A DNA stretch of 10,137 nt from Loktanella sp. (GTDB taxonomy: Bacteria; Pseudomonadota; Alphaproteobacteria; Rhodobacterales; Rhodobacteraceae), in assembly GCA_003551805.1 (NCBI GenBank), contig PUNR01000115.1, positions 1 to 10,137 of the forward strand. Reading direction: 5' to 3'. The notes beneath the pieces were generated by a model that was not told the origin of the DNA, searched no databases, and saw only the letters and a program-made list of their open reading frames with translations. The translations under genes and the position numbers were made by a program. Positions 1 to 5,711 of the stretch are shown one piece after another. Position 1 is the stretch's first letter. Each line of letters starts with the position of its first letter.

Positions 1-69
1 CTGATGGCACGCCACGGCCAAGAGGTGCCACATTCGCTGACCCACCAAGGCCATATTGCCCATGCGCAT
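1..69 (-). CDS. Possible fourth cistron of the mod operon, N-terminal fragment
   Basis: An ATG at 69-67 overlaps the modC stop codon in a TGATG arrangement, exactly as at the modA/modB and modB/modC junctions. The frame stays open for 23 codons to the window edge and begins MRMGNMALVGQRMWHLLAVA. The repeated junction type is the main evidence that this is a translationally coupled gene. Twenty-three open codons alone would be weak evidence in GC-rich DNA. I do not recognise the protein. The LLAVA stretch faintly recalls the first helix of LysR-type or ModE-like winged-helix regulators, and a molybdate-responsive regulator would fit the position, but that is speculation. Confidence 0.4.
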   Translation of the reverse strand, partial: MRMGNMALVGQRMWHLLAVACHQ

Positions 70-1142
70 CAGCGCGCGATATGATCGCGTGCCACTGACA
101 TCGCCTTGAGGATCGCATGCACGCTATCACCGGGGCCCAGCGCCATCTGGTCGGCGGCACGACGGGTGATGCGGGCGATGATCTCGTCCCCGCCAATGCT
201 GATATGAACCATCACGGCAGGGCCCTGCCCCTGCACGATCTGCGTTACTTGGCCTTGCAGGATGTTTTGCGCAGACAGCCCCTCAGGGCGGGCGCGTGAC
301 AGGATCACCTCATGCGCCATGATCCGCACCCGCACTTTGGTTCCCGCAGCCGCTGTGACGCCGGGCAGGAACAACGGCCCTGCGGCGGTCATCAGACGGG
401 TCAACCCGTCAGTTTCATGCGCAACGACTGTGGCGGGCAACAGACTGGCAAGTTCGCGAATACCCATCGCACGCAAGGCGACTGGGTCGGTCATCACATC
501 CGCCGTACGGCCCTGACGCACCACATGGCCCTTGTCGATCAGCACCATCTGATCAGCCAGAAGCTGCGCTTCGGTCATATCATGCGTGACCAGCACCACA
601 GGCATCGCCAGATGGGCGCGCAAGGCGATGATTTCCGAATAAAGCTTTTCACGCGTCGCGCGGTCCACCGCCGAAAACGGCTCGTCCAGCAGCAACACCT
701 GCGGGCGACGGGCAAGCGCGCGCGCAACGGCGACGCGCTGTTGCTGGCCACCTGACAATTGCGCAGGCTTGCGGTCCTCCAGACCCGCCAGATTAACCAG
801 TTCAAGAATGCGTGCCGCCTCACGCTTGTCGGGCTGGTCCATAGCGGCCATGACGTTCCCGGCGGCGGTCATATGCGGAAACAGGGCATAGTTCTGGAAC
901 ACGATCCCCACACGGCGGCGATGGCTGGGCAGGTCCACCCCACTGGCAGTATCGACCCAAATCTGGTCATCCACCACAACCCGCGCCACATCAGGCCGCC
1001 ACAACCCTGCAATGATGCGCAAAAGCGTGGTCTTACCCGACCCCGAATGCCCCACAAGTGCCAGCAATTCACCCGGCGCAACGCGAAAGGCCAGATCAAG
1101 CGGGATTGGCTGTTTGGCCGTTGCCATCACCTCAAGCGTCAT
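69..1142 (-). CDS. modC: Molybdate ABC transporter ATP-binding protein ModC
   Basis: This is the cytoplasmic ATPase that powers molybdate import through ModB. With the ATG at 1142 the protein has 357 residues, normal for ModC. Visible motifs in order are Walker A GHSGSGKTT (31-39), Q-loop FQNYALF with Q83, signature LSGGQQQR (129-136), Walker B VLLLDEP (149-155) and the switch histidine in THDM (H187). The C-terminal part from about 235 carries a TOBE/Mop-type domain, and its RPEGLSAQNILQGQV stretch (about 285-299) is typical of ModC oxyanion-binding domains and separates it from sugar or polyamine ATPases. The ATG lies in a TGATG overlap with the modB stop. A GTG one codon earlier (1145) is a less likely start. 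Third gene of modABC. Confidence 0.93.
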   Translation of the reverse strand: MTLEVMATAKQPIPLDLAFRVAPGELLALVGHSGSGKTTLLRIIAGLWRPDVARVVVDDQIWVDTASGVDLPSHRRRVGIVFQNYALFPHMTAAGNVMAAMDQPDKREAARILELVNLAGLEDRKPAQLSGGQQQRVAVARALARRPQVLLLDEPFSAVDRATREKLYSEIIALRAHLAMPVVLVTHDMTEAQLLADQMVLIDKGHVVRQGRTADVMTDPVALRAMGIRELASLLPATVVAHETDGLTRLMTAAGPLFLPGVTAAAGTKVRVRIMAHEVILSRARPEGLSAQNILQGQVTQIVQGQGPAVMVHISIGGDEIIARITRRAADQMALGPGDSVHAILKAMSVARDHIAR

Positions 1143-1810
1143 CACGTCAGCCTTTTGCCGACACGCGCCGACAACCAGAACGTCACCGCGATTGTGACCA
1201 GTGAAAACCCTACCAGCACTGCCGACATAATCGCAGCACCGCGATCATCAAAGCCTTGGACGCGATCATAGATGGATATGGCGATGGTTTTCGTCTCGCC
1301 GGGAATGGACCCGCCGACCATCAGCACGATCCCGAATTCACCCAGCGTATGTGCAAAGGTCAGTACCATCGCGGTCACAAGCCCTGGCCAGGCCAACGGC
1401 AGTTCAACCTGCCACAACGACCGCAAAGGCGACATGCCGCAGCAGGATGCAGCCTCGCGCAGTTCAACCGCGATTGCCTGAAAGCCGCGTTGCGCGGGCT
1501 GGATCGCGAAAGGCAGGTTAAAGATGACCGAAGCCACCACCAAACCCTGAAAGCTGAAGACAAGCTGCTGGCCGAACACGGCCTGCCACAAATCACCCAG
1601 CGGCGAATTGCGCCCAAAAGCGACCAGCAGGTAAAAGCCGAACACCGTGGGCGGCAGCACCAAAGGCAGCATCACCAGCGCCTCGACCAGCACTTTGCCG
1701 CGAAACTGCCGGTACGCCAGCAATCGCCCCATCACGATCGCAACAGGCAACAGGATCACAACCGTCCACCCCGCCAGACGCAGTGACAGCCATAGGGCGG
1801 TCCAGTCCAT
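1142..1810 (-). CDS. modB: Molybdate ABC transporter permease ModB
   Basis: Inner-membrane channel subunit of the molybdate importer, 222 residues, the usual ModB length. The sequence is strongly hydrophobic with about five membrane-spanning stretches. It carries the cytoplasmic coupling (EAA) loop around residues 117-143, beginning ELREAASCCGMSP, which docks onto ModC. The LGEFG and VGGSIPGET motifs (about 156-172) are characteristic of molybdate/sulfate-type permeases. The ATG at 1810 shares its A with the TGA stop of modA (TGATG), so translation is probably coupled. A TTG one codon earlier is possible but less likely. Middle gene of modABC. Confidence 0.93.
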   Translation of the reverse strand: MDWTALWLSLRLAGWTVVILLPVAIVMGRLLAYRQFRGKVLVEALVMLPLVLPPTVFGFYLLVAFGRNSPLGDLWQAVFGQQLVFSFQGLVVASVIFNLPFAIQPAQRGFQAIAVELREAASCCGMSPLRSLWQVELPLAWPGLVTAMVLTFAHTLGEFGIVLMVGGSIPGETKTIAISIYDRVQGFDDRGAAIMSAVLVGFSLVTIAVTFWLSARVGKRLT

Positions 1811-2595
1811 CAATCCGCCTCGGGCAAGTCAAAGCCGTAGCGTTCCATGATTTCGCGCGCGGCAGGCGCGTTCATATAGGCATAAAAGGCTTCGGCCACA
1901 TCGCCTGCCCCGTTCAACAAGGCCATACGCTGGCGCAAGGGGGCGTGCCAGTCTTCGGGGATCAGCGCATAGGTGCCGCGCGGCGCCACCTGCGGTGCCA
2001 ATGCCAGCGAATAGGCAATGATCCCGCCTTCGGCATTGCCCGATAGCGCGAATTGTGCCGCCTGACTGACGTTCTCACCCAGCACCATGAACGGTTGCAG
2101 ATCGTCCCAGATACCTTTGGCAATCAAAGCCTCGCGCGCGCGCATTCCGTAAGGGGCGTGATCGGGGTTGGCGATGGCAAATCGGGTAACGCCACCTGAC
2201 GCAAGCAAAGCCGACAGATTATCCAGCGTCGCATCGGGGGTCAGGCTGGACCCGTGCGGGGCCATGACCACAATCCTGCCGATTCCGTAAAGATCACCTG
2301 CGTCGCGTGTCAGCCCCTCTTGGTGCAAATCCGCGATGAAGTCTTCGTCAGCTGCCATAAATATCTCGAACGGGGCACCTTCGCGGATCTGGCGGGCAAA
2401 GTTGCCGGTAGAACCAAAAGACAGCCGCACATCCATGCCTGTCTGTGCGGTGAATGCTTCGGCAATCTCGGTCACGGCAAATTGCAGGTCGGACGCCGCA
2501 GCGATCACCGGCGCGTCACTTTGCGCAAACGCTGGTCCGGTCGCAAAAACAGCAATCAGTCCAAAGCAAAACCGCCGCAAATGATGCAGGATCAT
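1810..2595 (-). CDS. modA: Molybdate-binding periplasmic protein ModA
   Basis: Periplasmic solute-binding protein that captures molybdate (or tungstate) and delivers it to ModB. The 261-residue product starts with a signal peptide: basic MILHHLRR, a hydrophobic core, and AFAQ with probable cleavage near residue 25. The mature protein shows the two-lobe ModA pattern. It has a serine in AAASDL (S35), a serine in GSTGNF (S62), the PDHAPYG hinge motif (144-150), ENVSQ (V176) and IIAYSL (Y195), matching the positions that contact the oxyanion in known ModA proteins. The frame stays open upstream to 3087, but the ATG at 2595 is chosen because the signal peptide begins there and a G-rich site (GGGGGG) lies just upstream. 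First gene of modABC. Confidence 0.93.
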   Translation of the reverse strand: MILHHLRRFCFGLIAVFATGPAFAQSDAPVIAAASDLQFAVTEIAEAFTAQTGMDVRLSFGSTGNFARQIREGAPFEIFMAADEDFIADLHQEGLTRDAGDLYGIGRIVVMAPHGSSLTPDATLDNLSALLASGGVTRFAIANPDHAPYGMRAREALIAKGIWDDLQPFMVLGENVSQAAQFALSGNAEGGIIAYSLALAPQVAPRGTYALIPEDWHAPLRQRMALLNGAGDVAEAFYAYMNAPAAREIMERYGFDLPEAD

Positions 2596-2796
2596 AATAC
2601 AGCCCCCCGTCTGCCGGTTCCGGCACGACGATGACACAAGCAGGATTGAAGAAAACCGTTCACCATACCCCATACTTGTGCGCAGCCCGACCAAGAGCAA
2701 GCCGCAATCACCCGCAATTTCATCTGGCAGCCCGCTAAGCGGGGATGCTACTGCTGGCCTGCGCACATCACGCGGGCCAATTCCGGAAGCCGACAA
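2596..2796. promoter_or_regulatory. Divergent intergenic region between modA and the AEC transporter gene
   Basis: These 201 bp must hold the start signals for both directions. I see no convincing sigma-70 promoter and no ModE/Mo-box (no paired TATATA half sites). What is visible is a perfect 13 bp palindrome at 2731-2743 (CCCGCT-A-AGCGGG) and two copies of CCGCAAT spaced 10 bp apart at 2702-2708 and 2712-2718. Both could be operator elements, but their role is unknown. The rightward gene has a good ribosome site, GGAAG at 2785-2789, 7 nt before its ATG. Confidence 0.3.
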
Positions 2797-3705
2797 ATGA
2801 TTTTTCTGACAATCTGGCCATTGTTCGCATTGATTTGCCTTGGCTTTATCATGGCCAAATCCGGCTTTCCCGAACCTGGCTTCTGGCCAGCGGCAGAAAG
2901 GGTGAATTATTTCATCCTGTTTCCGGCACTTCTGGTTGGCAGTCTTGCAAATGCCCCGCTGGGGGACCCCGCGATCCTGCGTCTGGGCGGTGCGGCTGTG
3001 ACGACGATCTGCATCGCGGCCGCGGCGCTTTATCTGTGGCGCCTTGTCTCGCCCTCGCCTGCGGCGCGGTTCGGGCCCACAGTGCAAGGCCTGATCCGGT
3101 TTAACACCTACCTTGGCCTTGCCATTACAGCGAGCCTTGCAGGTGCCTCCGGCATGGAGCGCGCGGCAGTCGTGCTTGCCGTTGCCGTGCCGCTGGTCAA
3201 TGTGCTGTCGATCATGGCGCTGACTGACAGGACCGCGCGACGCGGCCCGTTTGATCTGGGCCTGATGATGCTGCGCAATCCGCTTATTCTGGCCTGTATC
3301 GCCGGAATAACACTTGCGCTGACAGGACTAGGCCTGCCTTTCGGGACAGCGCAGTTCTTCACCTTGCTGGCGCAAGCCAGCCTGCCTTTGGGGCTGTTAT
3401 GTGTGGGTGCTGCGCTGCGTCCGGCCAGCCTGAGGTCGGACAGCCGCGCAATTGCGACCAATGGGCTGACACGTCTGCTGGCGATGCCCGTTCTGGCCGC
3501 TGTGGTGGGTCTGGTCTTTGGACTTGGCGGGATTGAAGCGCTGGTGTTGGTGATTTTCTTTGCAATTCCAACGGCCCCGACCGCCTATGTGCTGACACGG
3601 CAATTCGGGGGTGACAGCACCTATATGGCTGGGCTGGTCACAGCGCAAACGCTGGCCGCGGTCCTGACCATCCCCTTGGTTCTGCTGATCTACGGCATTG
3701 GTTGA
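2797..3705 (+). CDS. AEC family (auxin efflux carrier-type) transporter
   Basis: Predicted inner-membrane permease of 302 residues, typical of bacterial AEC proteins, which include malonate, malate and other small organic-acid transporters. The sequence is a series of about nine to ten hydrophobic segments. The start (LFALICLGFIMAKSGF, then a run ending LFPALLVGSLAN) and the end (PTAPTAYVLTRQFGGD, then a Thr/Ala-rich helix ending IPLVLLIYGIG) are characteristic of the family, as is the central RFNTYLGLAI element. The ATG at 2797 is preceded by GGAAG at a 7 nt gap. It is transcribed away from modA and appears monocistronic. The substrate cannot be told from sequence, and the neighbourhood gives no clear clue, since molybdate uptake and organic-acid transport are not obviously linked. 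Confidence 0.85.
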   Translation: MIFLTIWPLFALICLGFIMAKSGFPEPGFWPAAERVNYFILFPALLVGSLANAPLGDPAILRLGGAAVTTICIAAAALYLWRLVSPSPAARFGPTVQGLIRFNTYLGLAITASLAGASGMERAAVVLAVAVPLVNVLSIMALTDRTARRGPFDLGLMMLRNPLILACIAGITLALTGLGLPFGTAQFFTLLAQASLPLGLLCVGAALRPASLRSDSRAIATNGLTRLLAMPVLAAVVGLVFGLGGIEALVLVIFFAIPTAPTAYVLTRQFGGDSTYMAGLVTAQTLAAVLTIPLVLLIYGIG

Positions 3706-3730
3706 CCGGTCGGAATATTTGCAACTTGGG

Positions 3731-3755
3731 GGAACCAAACGATCTTGCGGGTGTT
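3731..3755 (+). promoter_or_regulatory. Candidate ECF-type (EcfG-like) promoter of the CsbD gene
   Basis: GGAAC at 3731-3735 is followed after 16 nt by TGTT at 3752-3755. This resembles the alphaproteobacterial general-stress promoter pattern GGAAC-N16/17-CGTT, with the first base of the -10 element differing. It lies 38 bp before the CsbD start codon, and CsbD-type genes are commonly stress-induced. Not every Rhodobacteraceae lineage has the EcfG/PhyR system, so another ECF sigma factor could be responsible. Confidence 0.4.
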
Positions 3756-3793
3756 GACCAGACAGATCGAATTGAACGTCAAAGGAGACGAAA

Positions 3794-3991
3794 ATGAACT
3801 GGGATATTATCCAAGGCAAGTGGAAACAGATGACCGGTAGCGCCAAAGAAAACTGGGGCAAGCTGACCGACGATGATCTGACACAGATCAACGGCAAGCG
3901 TGACCAACTGACTGGCAAGCTGCAGGAAAAGTATGGCATCACCAAAGACGAAGCCGAAAAGCAGATTGACGAATGGGCCAGCAAATCCTGA
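3794..3991 (+). CDS. CsbD family stress-response protein
   Basis: Small soluble hydrophilic protein of 65 residues, rich in Lys, Asp, Glu and Gln, belonging to the CsbD family (E. coli YjbJ type). It begins MNWDIIQGKWKQMTGSAKE, and the pattern of WxxxxGKWKQxxGxxKExWGKLTDDDL, then the QLTGKLQEKYG element and a final DEWASK, is diagnostic. The molecular function is unknown. Members are strongly induced in general stress, osmotic stress or stationary phase. The start is supported by a strong ribosome site, AGGAGA at 3783-3788, 5 nt before the ATG. The gene stands alone, with a GGAAC-type promoter candidate upstream and a good terminator downstream. Confidence 0.93.
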   Translation: MNWDIIQGKWKQMTGSAKENWGKLTDDDLTQINGKRDQLTGKLQEKYGITKDEAEKQIDEWASKS

Positions 3992-4014
3992 TCTGAATTG
4001 CACGTACCAAGTTG

Positions 4015-4042
4015 AAACGGTCGCCCTCGGGCGGCCGTTTTT
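4015..4042 (+). terminator. Rho-independent terminator after the CsbD gene
   Basis: Arms 4015-4026 (AAACGGTCGCCC) and 4029-4040 (GGGCGGCCGTTT) pair along their whole length with a single G-U wobble. In practice the innermost pair probably opens to give a four-base loop. A run of five T covers 4038-4042. It starts 23 bp after the CsbD stop codon. Confidence 0.85.
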
Positions 4043-4083
4043 CGTTTCATCGCCACAGCAGGATGTTACCGTCAGCGCACAGC

Positions 4084-4111
4084 AAAAAGGCCCCGCGCAA
4101 TGCACGGAGCC
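4084..4111 (-). terminator. Rho-independent terminator after the SH3/DUF1236 gene
   Basis: Read on the minus strand, GGCTCCGTGC (4111-4102) pairs with GCGCGGGGCC (4098-4089) with two G-U wobbles and a three-base loop. Five T follow (4088-4084). It starts 22 bp past the stop codon at 4134 and, with the terminator at 4015-4042, insulates the two convergent genes. Confidence 0.75.
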
Positions 4112-4133
4112 TGTCCTAGGTTACTGACCGGAT

Positions 4134-4817
4134 TTAGCGGATGACGCGCACAATCGTGTTTGTTTCGGCATCAATCACAACAAGTTGGTTGTTGACGCTG
4201 AGATAGCGCAATTCAGGTTGCGATGGGACGTCATACATGACGACCTCGGCAGGGACACCGGCACCGACAGCGACTTCACCATTCAGAAACACTGTTTCAA
4301 CCGGATTTTCCGACACGAAAACAAGCGTTTCCTCGGATGGTTCGACCGACGCGACAGCCACAGTCGTTCCCAGCAAACCGCCGACGATGATACCGCCCAC
4401 AGGACCGCCAGCAGCATAGGCGATCAGCGACCCAACAGTTGCACCAATCGCGGCGGCCGTGTTTTGTTCGGTCTGGGTCGCATCGTCATCAGGCACGGTG
4501 ACCGTGGTCAGTGACAAGCTGCCCGGGCGGTTCATCAACGCAACGGGCTGCGCATCTTCTTCAACATACAGATATTCTGCAGAGGCCCAGGCAGTCTGCC
4601 CGTCAAAGCTGATCTGACACCAGGTGACATCTTCCAGACAACCTTCGATGATGACGGCCTGGTTCAGTTCCAGCACGCCGACAGCGGGGGCGAATTCGCT
4701 TGGTGTGACACGGGCAGCAATTTCTGCGCCGGCGCGTGCTTCGGTGGATTGTGCGAAAGCCGGGACGGCAGCAGTCAATGCAATCGCAGATGCGACGCCA
4801 AAGGGAAGAAGTTTCAT
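4134..4817 (-). CDS. Secreted SH3-like / DUF1236 domain protein
   Basis: Hypothetical exported protein of 227 residues. It has a clear signal peptide (MKLLPFGVASAIALTAAVPA, then FAQ, cleavage near residue 23). An SH3-like fold follows at about 28-86, with PAVGVLELNQAVIIEGC, then WCQISFDGQTAWASAEYLYV; C60 and C67 could form a disulfide. A Gly/Ala-rich hydrophobic stretch spans 121-156 and resembles a glycine zipper. The C-terminal part from about 168 to 227 matches DUF1236, ending with a YLSVNNQLVVIDAETNTIV-type segment. The role is unknown; bacterial SH3 domains often bind peptidoglycan, so cell-envelope action is plausible. The ATG at 4817 has AAAGGA (4830-4825) 7 nt upstream. It is monocistronic, with its own terminator. 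Confidence 0.8.
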   Translation of the reverse strand: MKLLPFGVASAIALTAAVPAFAQSTEARAGAEIAARVTPSEFAPAVGVLELNQAVIIEGCLEDVTWCQISFDGQTAWASAEYLYVEEDAQPVALMNRPGSLSLTTVTVPDDDATQTEQNTAAAIGATVGSLIAYAAGGPVGGIIVGGLLGTTVAVASVEPSEETLVFVSENPVETVFLNGEVAVGAGVPAEVVMYDVPSQPELRYLSVNNQLVVIDAETNTIVRVIR

Positions 4818-4958
4818 GGAATGGTCCTTTCGATCCTCGCAGCGCTGGCCTGATATTCAGGGGCCACATGGCGGTCATAGGCCTACATTACCCGACATCA
4901 GTGCGGACGTATGCTAATCAAACAGGCTCTGACAGCAGCTAAGCCAGTTTCCGCCTGA

Positions 4959-5044
4959 TGGTGCCCGCGGCCGGACTCGAACCGGCACGGCCTTACGGCC
5001 AAGAGATTTTAAGTCTCCGATGTCTACCATTCCACCACGCGGGC
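4959..5044 (-). tRNA. tRNA-Leu, anticodon UAA
   Basis: The gene is 86 nt including an encoded CCA end (4961-4959). The seven-base acceptor stem GCCCGCG (5044-5038) pairs fully with CGCGGGC. The T arm contains GGTTCGAGTCC. The anticodon loop CTTAAAA (5013-5007) gives anticodon TAA at 5011-5009, which reads the rare UUA leucine codon. A long variable arm (TTGGCCGTAAGGCCGT) identifies it as class II, as expected for leucine. It lies on the same strand as putR and 71 bp downstream of it. Confidence 0.96.
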
Positions 5045-5066
5045 ACGGGATGCGGTTGCGTTGCCA

Positions 5067-5095
5067 TTCCTAAGCGTGCGCGCCCTCGGCGGCAA
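5067..5095 (-). promoter_or_regulatory. Candidate promoter for tRNA-Leu
   Basis: On the minus strand, TTGCCG (5095-5090) and TAGGAA (5072-5067) are separated by 17 bp and end 22 bp before the tRNA 5' end. The spacing fits a sigma-70 promoter, but both hexamers match only moderately. Readthrough from putR is the alternative. Confidence 0.3.
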
Positions 5096-5115
5096 GCAGG
5101 TTCATTGCATTTCGT

Positions 5116-5607
5116 TCACTCGATGACGCTGGGGGCAACGGGCGTCACGCCCTCTTCCTTGACCGCCTGCATCGCGACATAGGTCGAGGTGTTGGACACA
5201 TGCGGCAAGGTCGATATCTTTTCCGCAAGCACCGCGCGATAGCCTGTCATTCCGGCTGTGCGGACCTTCAGCAGATAATCGAACGCCCCGGCAATCAGAT
5301 GGCATTGTTCGACCTCCGGCACCCGCAACACAGCGGCATTGAATGCGGCCAGTGCTTTTTCACGGGTATCGGACAGGCGGACCTCAACAAAAGCGACATG
5401 GTCGCGGTCCAGCCGGATCGGGTCGTAAAGTGCGCGATAGCCGCGGATTACGCCAGTTTCCTCCAGCCTGCGCAGGCGTGCCTGGGTCGGAGATTTTGAC
5501 AATCCGATGCGGCGCGCCAAATCAGTGATGCTGATCCGTCCTTCGACCGCCAGAACGTCAAGGATTTTTCTATCGAAATTATCCAGTTCACCATTCTTTT
5601 CGGTCAT
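5116..5607 (-). CDS. putR: Lrp/AsnC family regulator, probable PutR activator of putA
   Basis: DNA-binding regulator of 163 residues. It has an N-terminal helix-turn-helix (about 10-57; LDVLAVEGRISITDLARRIG, then SKSPTQARLRRLEE), followed by a ligand-binding RAM/AsnC domain (about 65-145) with the conserved VEQCHLIAGAFDYLLKV segment. Length and layout are standard for Lrp family proteins, which act as dimers to octamers. It is divergent from putA across 104 bp, the arrangement known from Rhodobacter capsulatus and agrobacteria, where PutR responds to proline, activates putA and represses itself. That role is inferred from context. The ATG at 5607 has AGGTGG (5620-5615) 7 nt upstream. The family assignment is firm; the name rests on position and similarity. 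Confidence 0.88.
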   Translation of the reverse strand: MTEKNGELDNFDRKILDVLAVEGRISITDLARRIGLSKSPTQARLRRLEETGVIRGYRALYDPIRLDRDHVAFVEVRLSDTREKALAAFNAAVLRVPEVEQCHLIAGAFDYLLKVRTAGMTGYRAVLAEKISTLPHVSNTSTYVAMQAVKEEGVTPVAPSVIE

Positions 5608-5626
5608 GGAAACGCCACCTTTTGAT

Positions 5627-5686
5627 CTGATTGCCCTGCGAATAAATCAATAGCAGTCGAATCGACTTCTCGCAATCAGCTATGAT
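5627..5686. promoter_or_regulatory. putR/putA divergent control region with probable PutR sites
   Basis: A perfect 13 bp palindrome lies at 5655-5667 (AGTCGA-A-TCGACT). An 8 bp inverted repeat flanks it, CTGATTGC at 5627-5634 and GCAATCAG at 5672-5679. Toward putA, TATGAT at 5681-5686 is a good -10 box, and the palindrome covers where its -35 would be, which has no recognisable TTGACA. That is the pattern of an activator-dependent promoter. Toward putR, TTGCGA (5675-5670) and TATTGA (5652-5647) are 17 bp apart, and the same palindrome falls in this spacer, which would suit autorepression. The elements are seen directly; the regulatory reading is inference. Confidence 0.5.
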
Positions 5687-5711
5687 CAGGTATCTGGAAA
5701 AGGATTCTGCC

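Noticed and set aside
2596..2796. ModE/Mo-box or molybdenum-cofactor riboswitch upstream of modA
   Set aside because: No paired TATATA-type half sites and no convincing structured leader could be seen in the 201 bp.
2596..3087. Upstream extension of the modA frame giving a 425-residue protein
   Set aside because: The extension overlaps the AEC gene on the other strand, looks like low-quality Arg/Gly/Pro-rich shadow translation, and puts a clear signal peptide in the middle of a protein. The ATG at 2595 explains everything.
3397..4056. Minus-strand open frames across the AEC and CsbD genes
   Set aside because: Cys/His/Pro/Arg-rich translations antisense to clearly recognised genes, with no motifs and no ribosome site; they are shadows of high-GC coding sequence.
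5682..5711. Alternative earlier ATG start for putA
   Set aside because: It has no ribosome binding site and overlaps the TATGAT -10 candidate, while the ATG at 5712 has AAGGA at a 7 nt gap.
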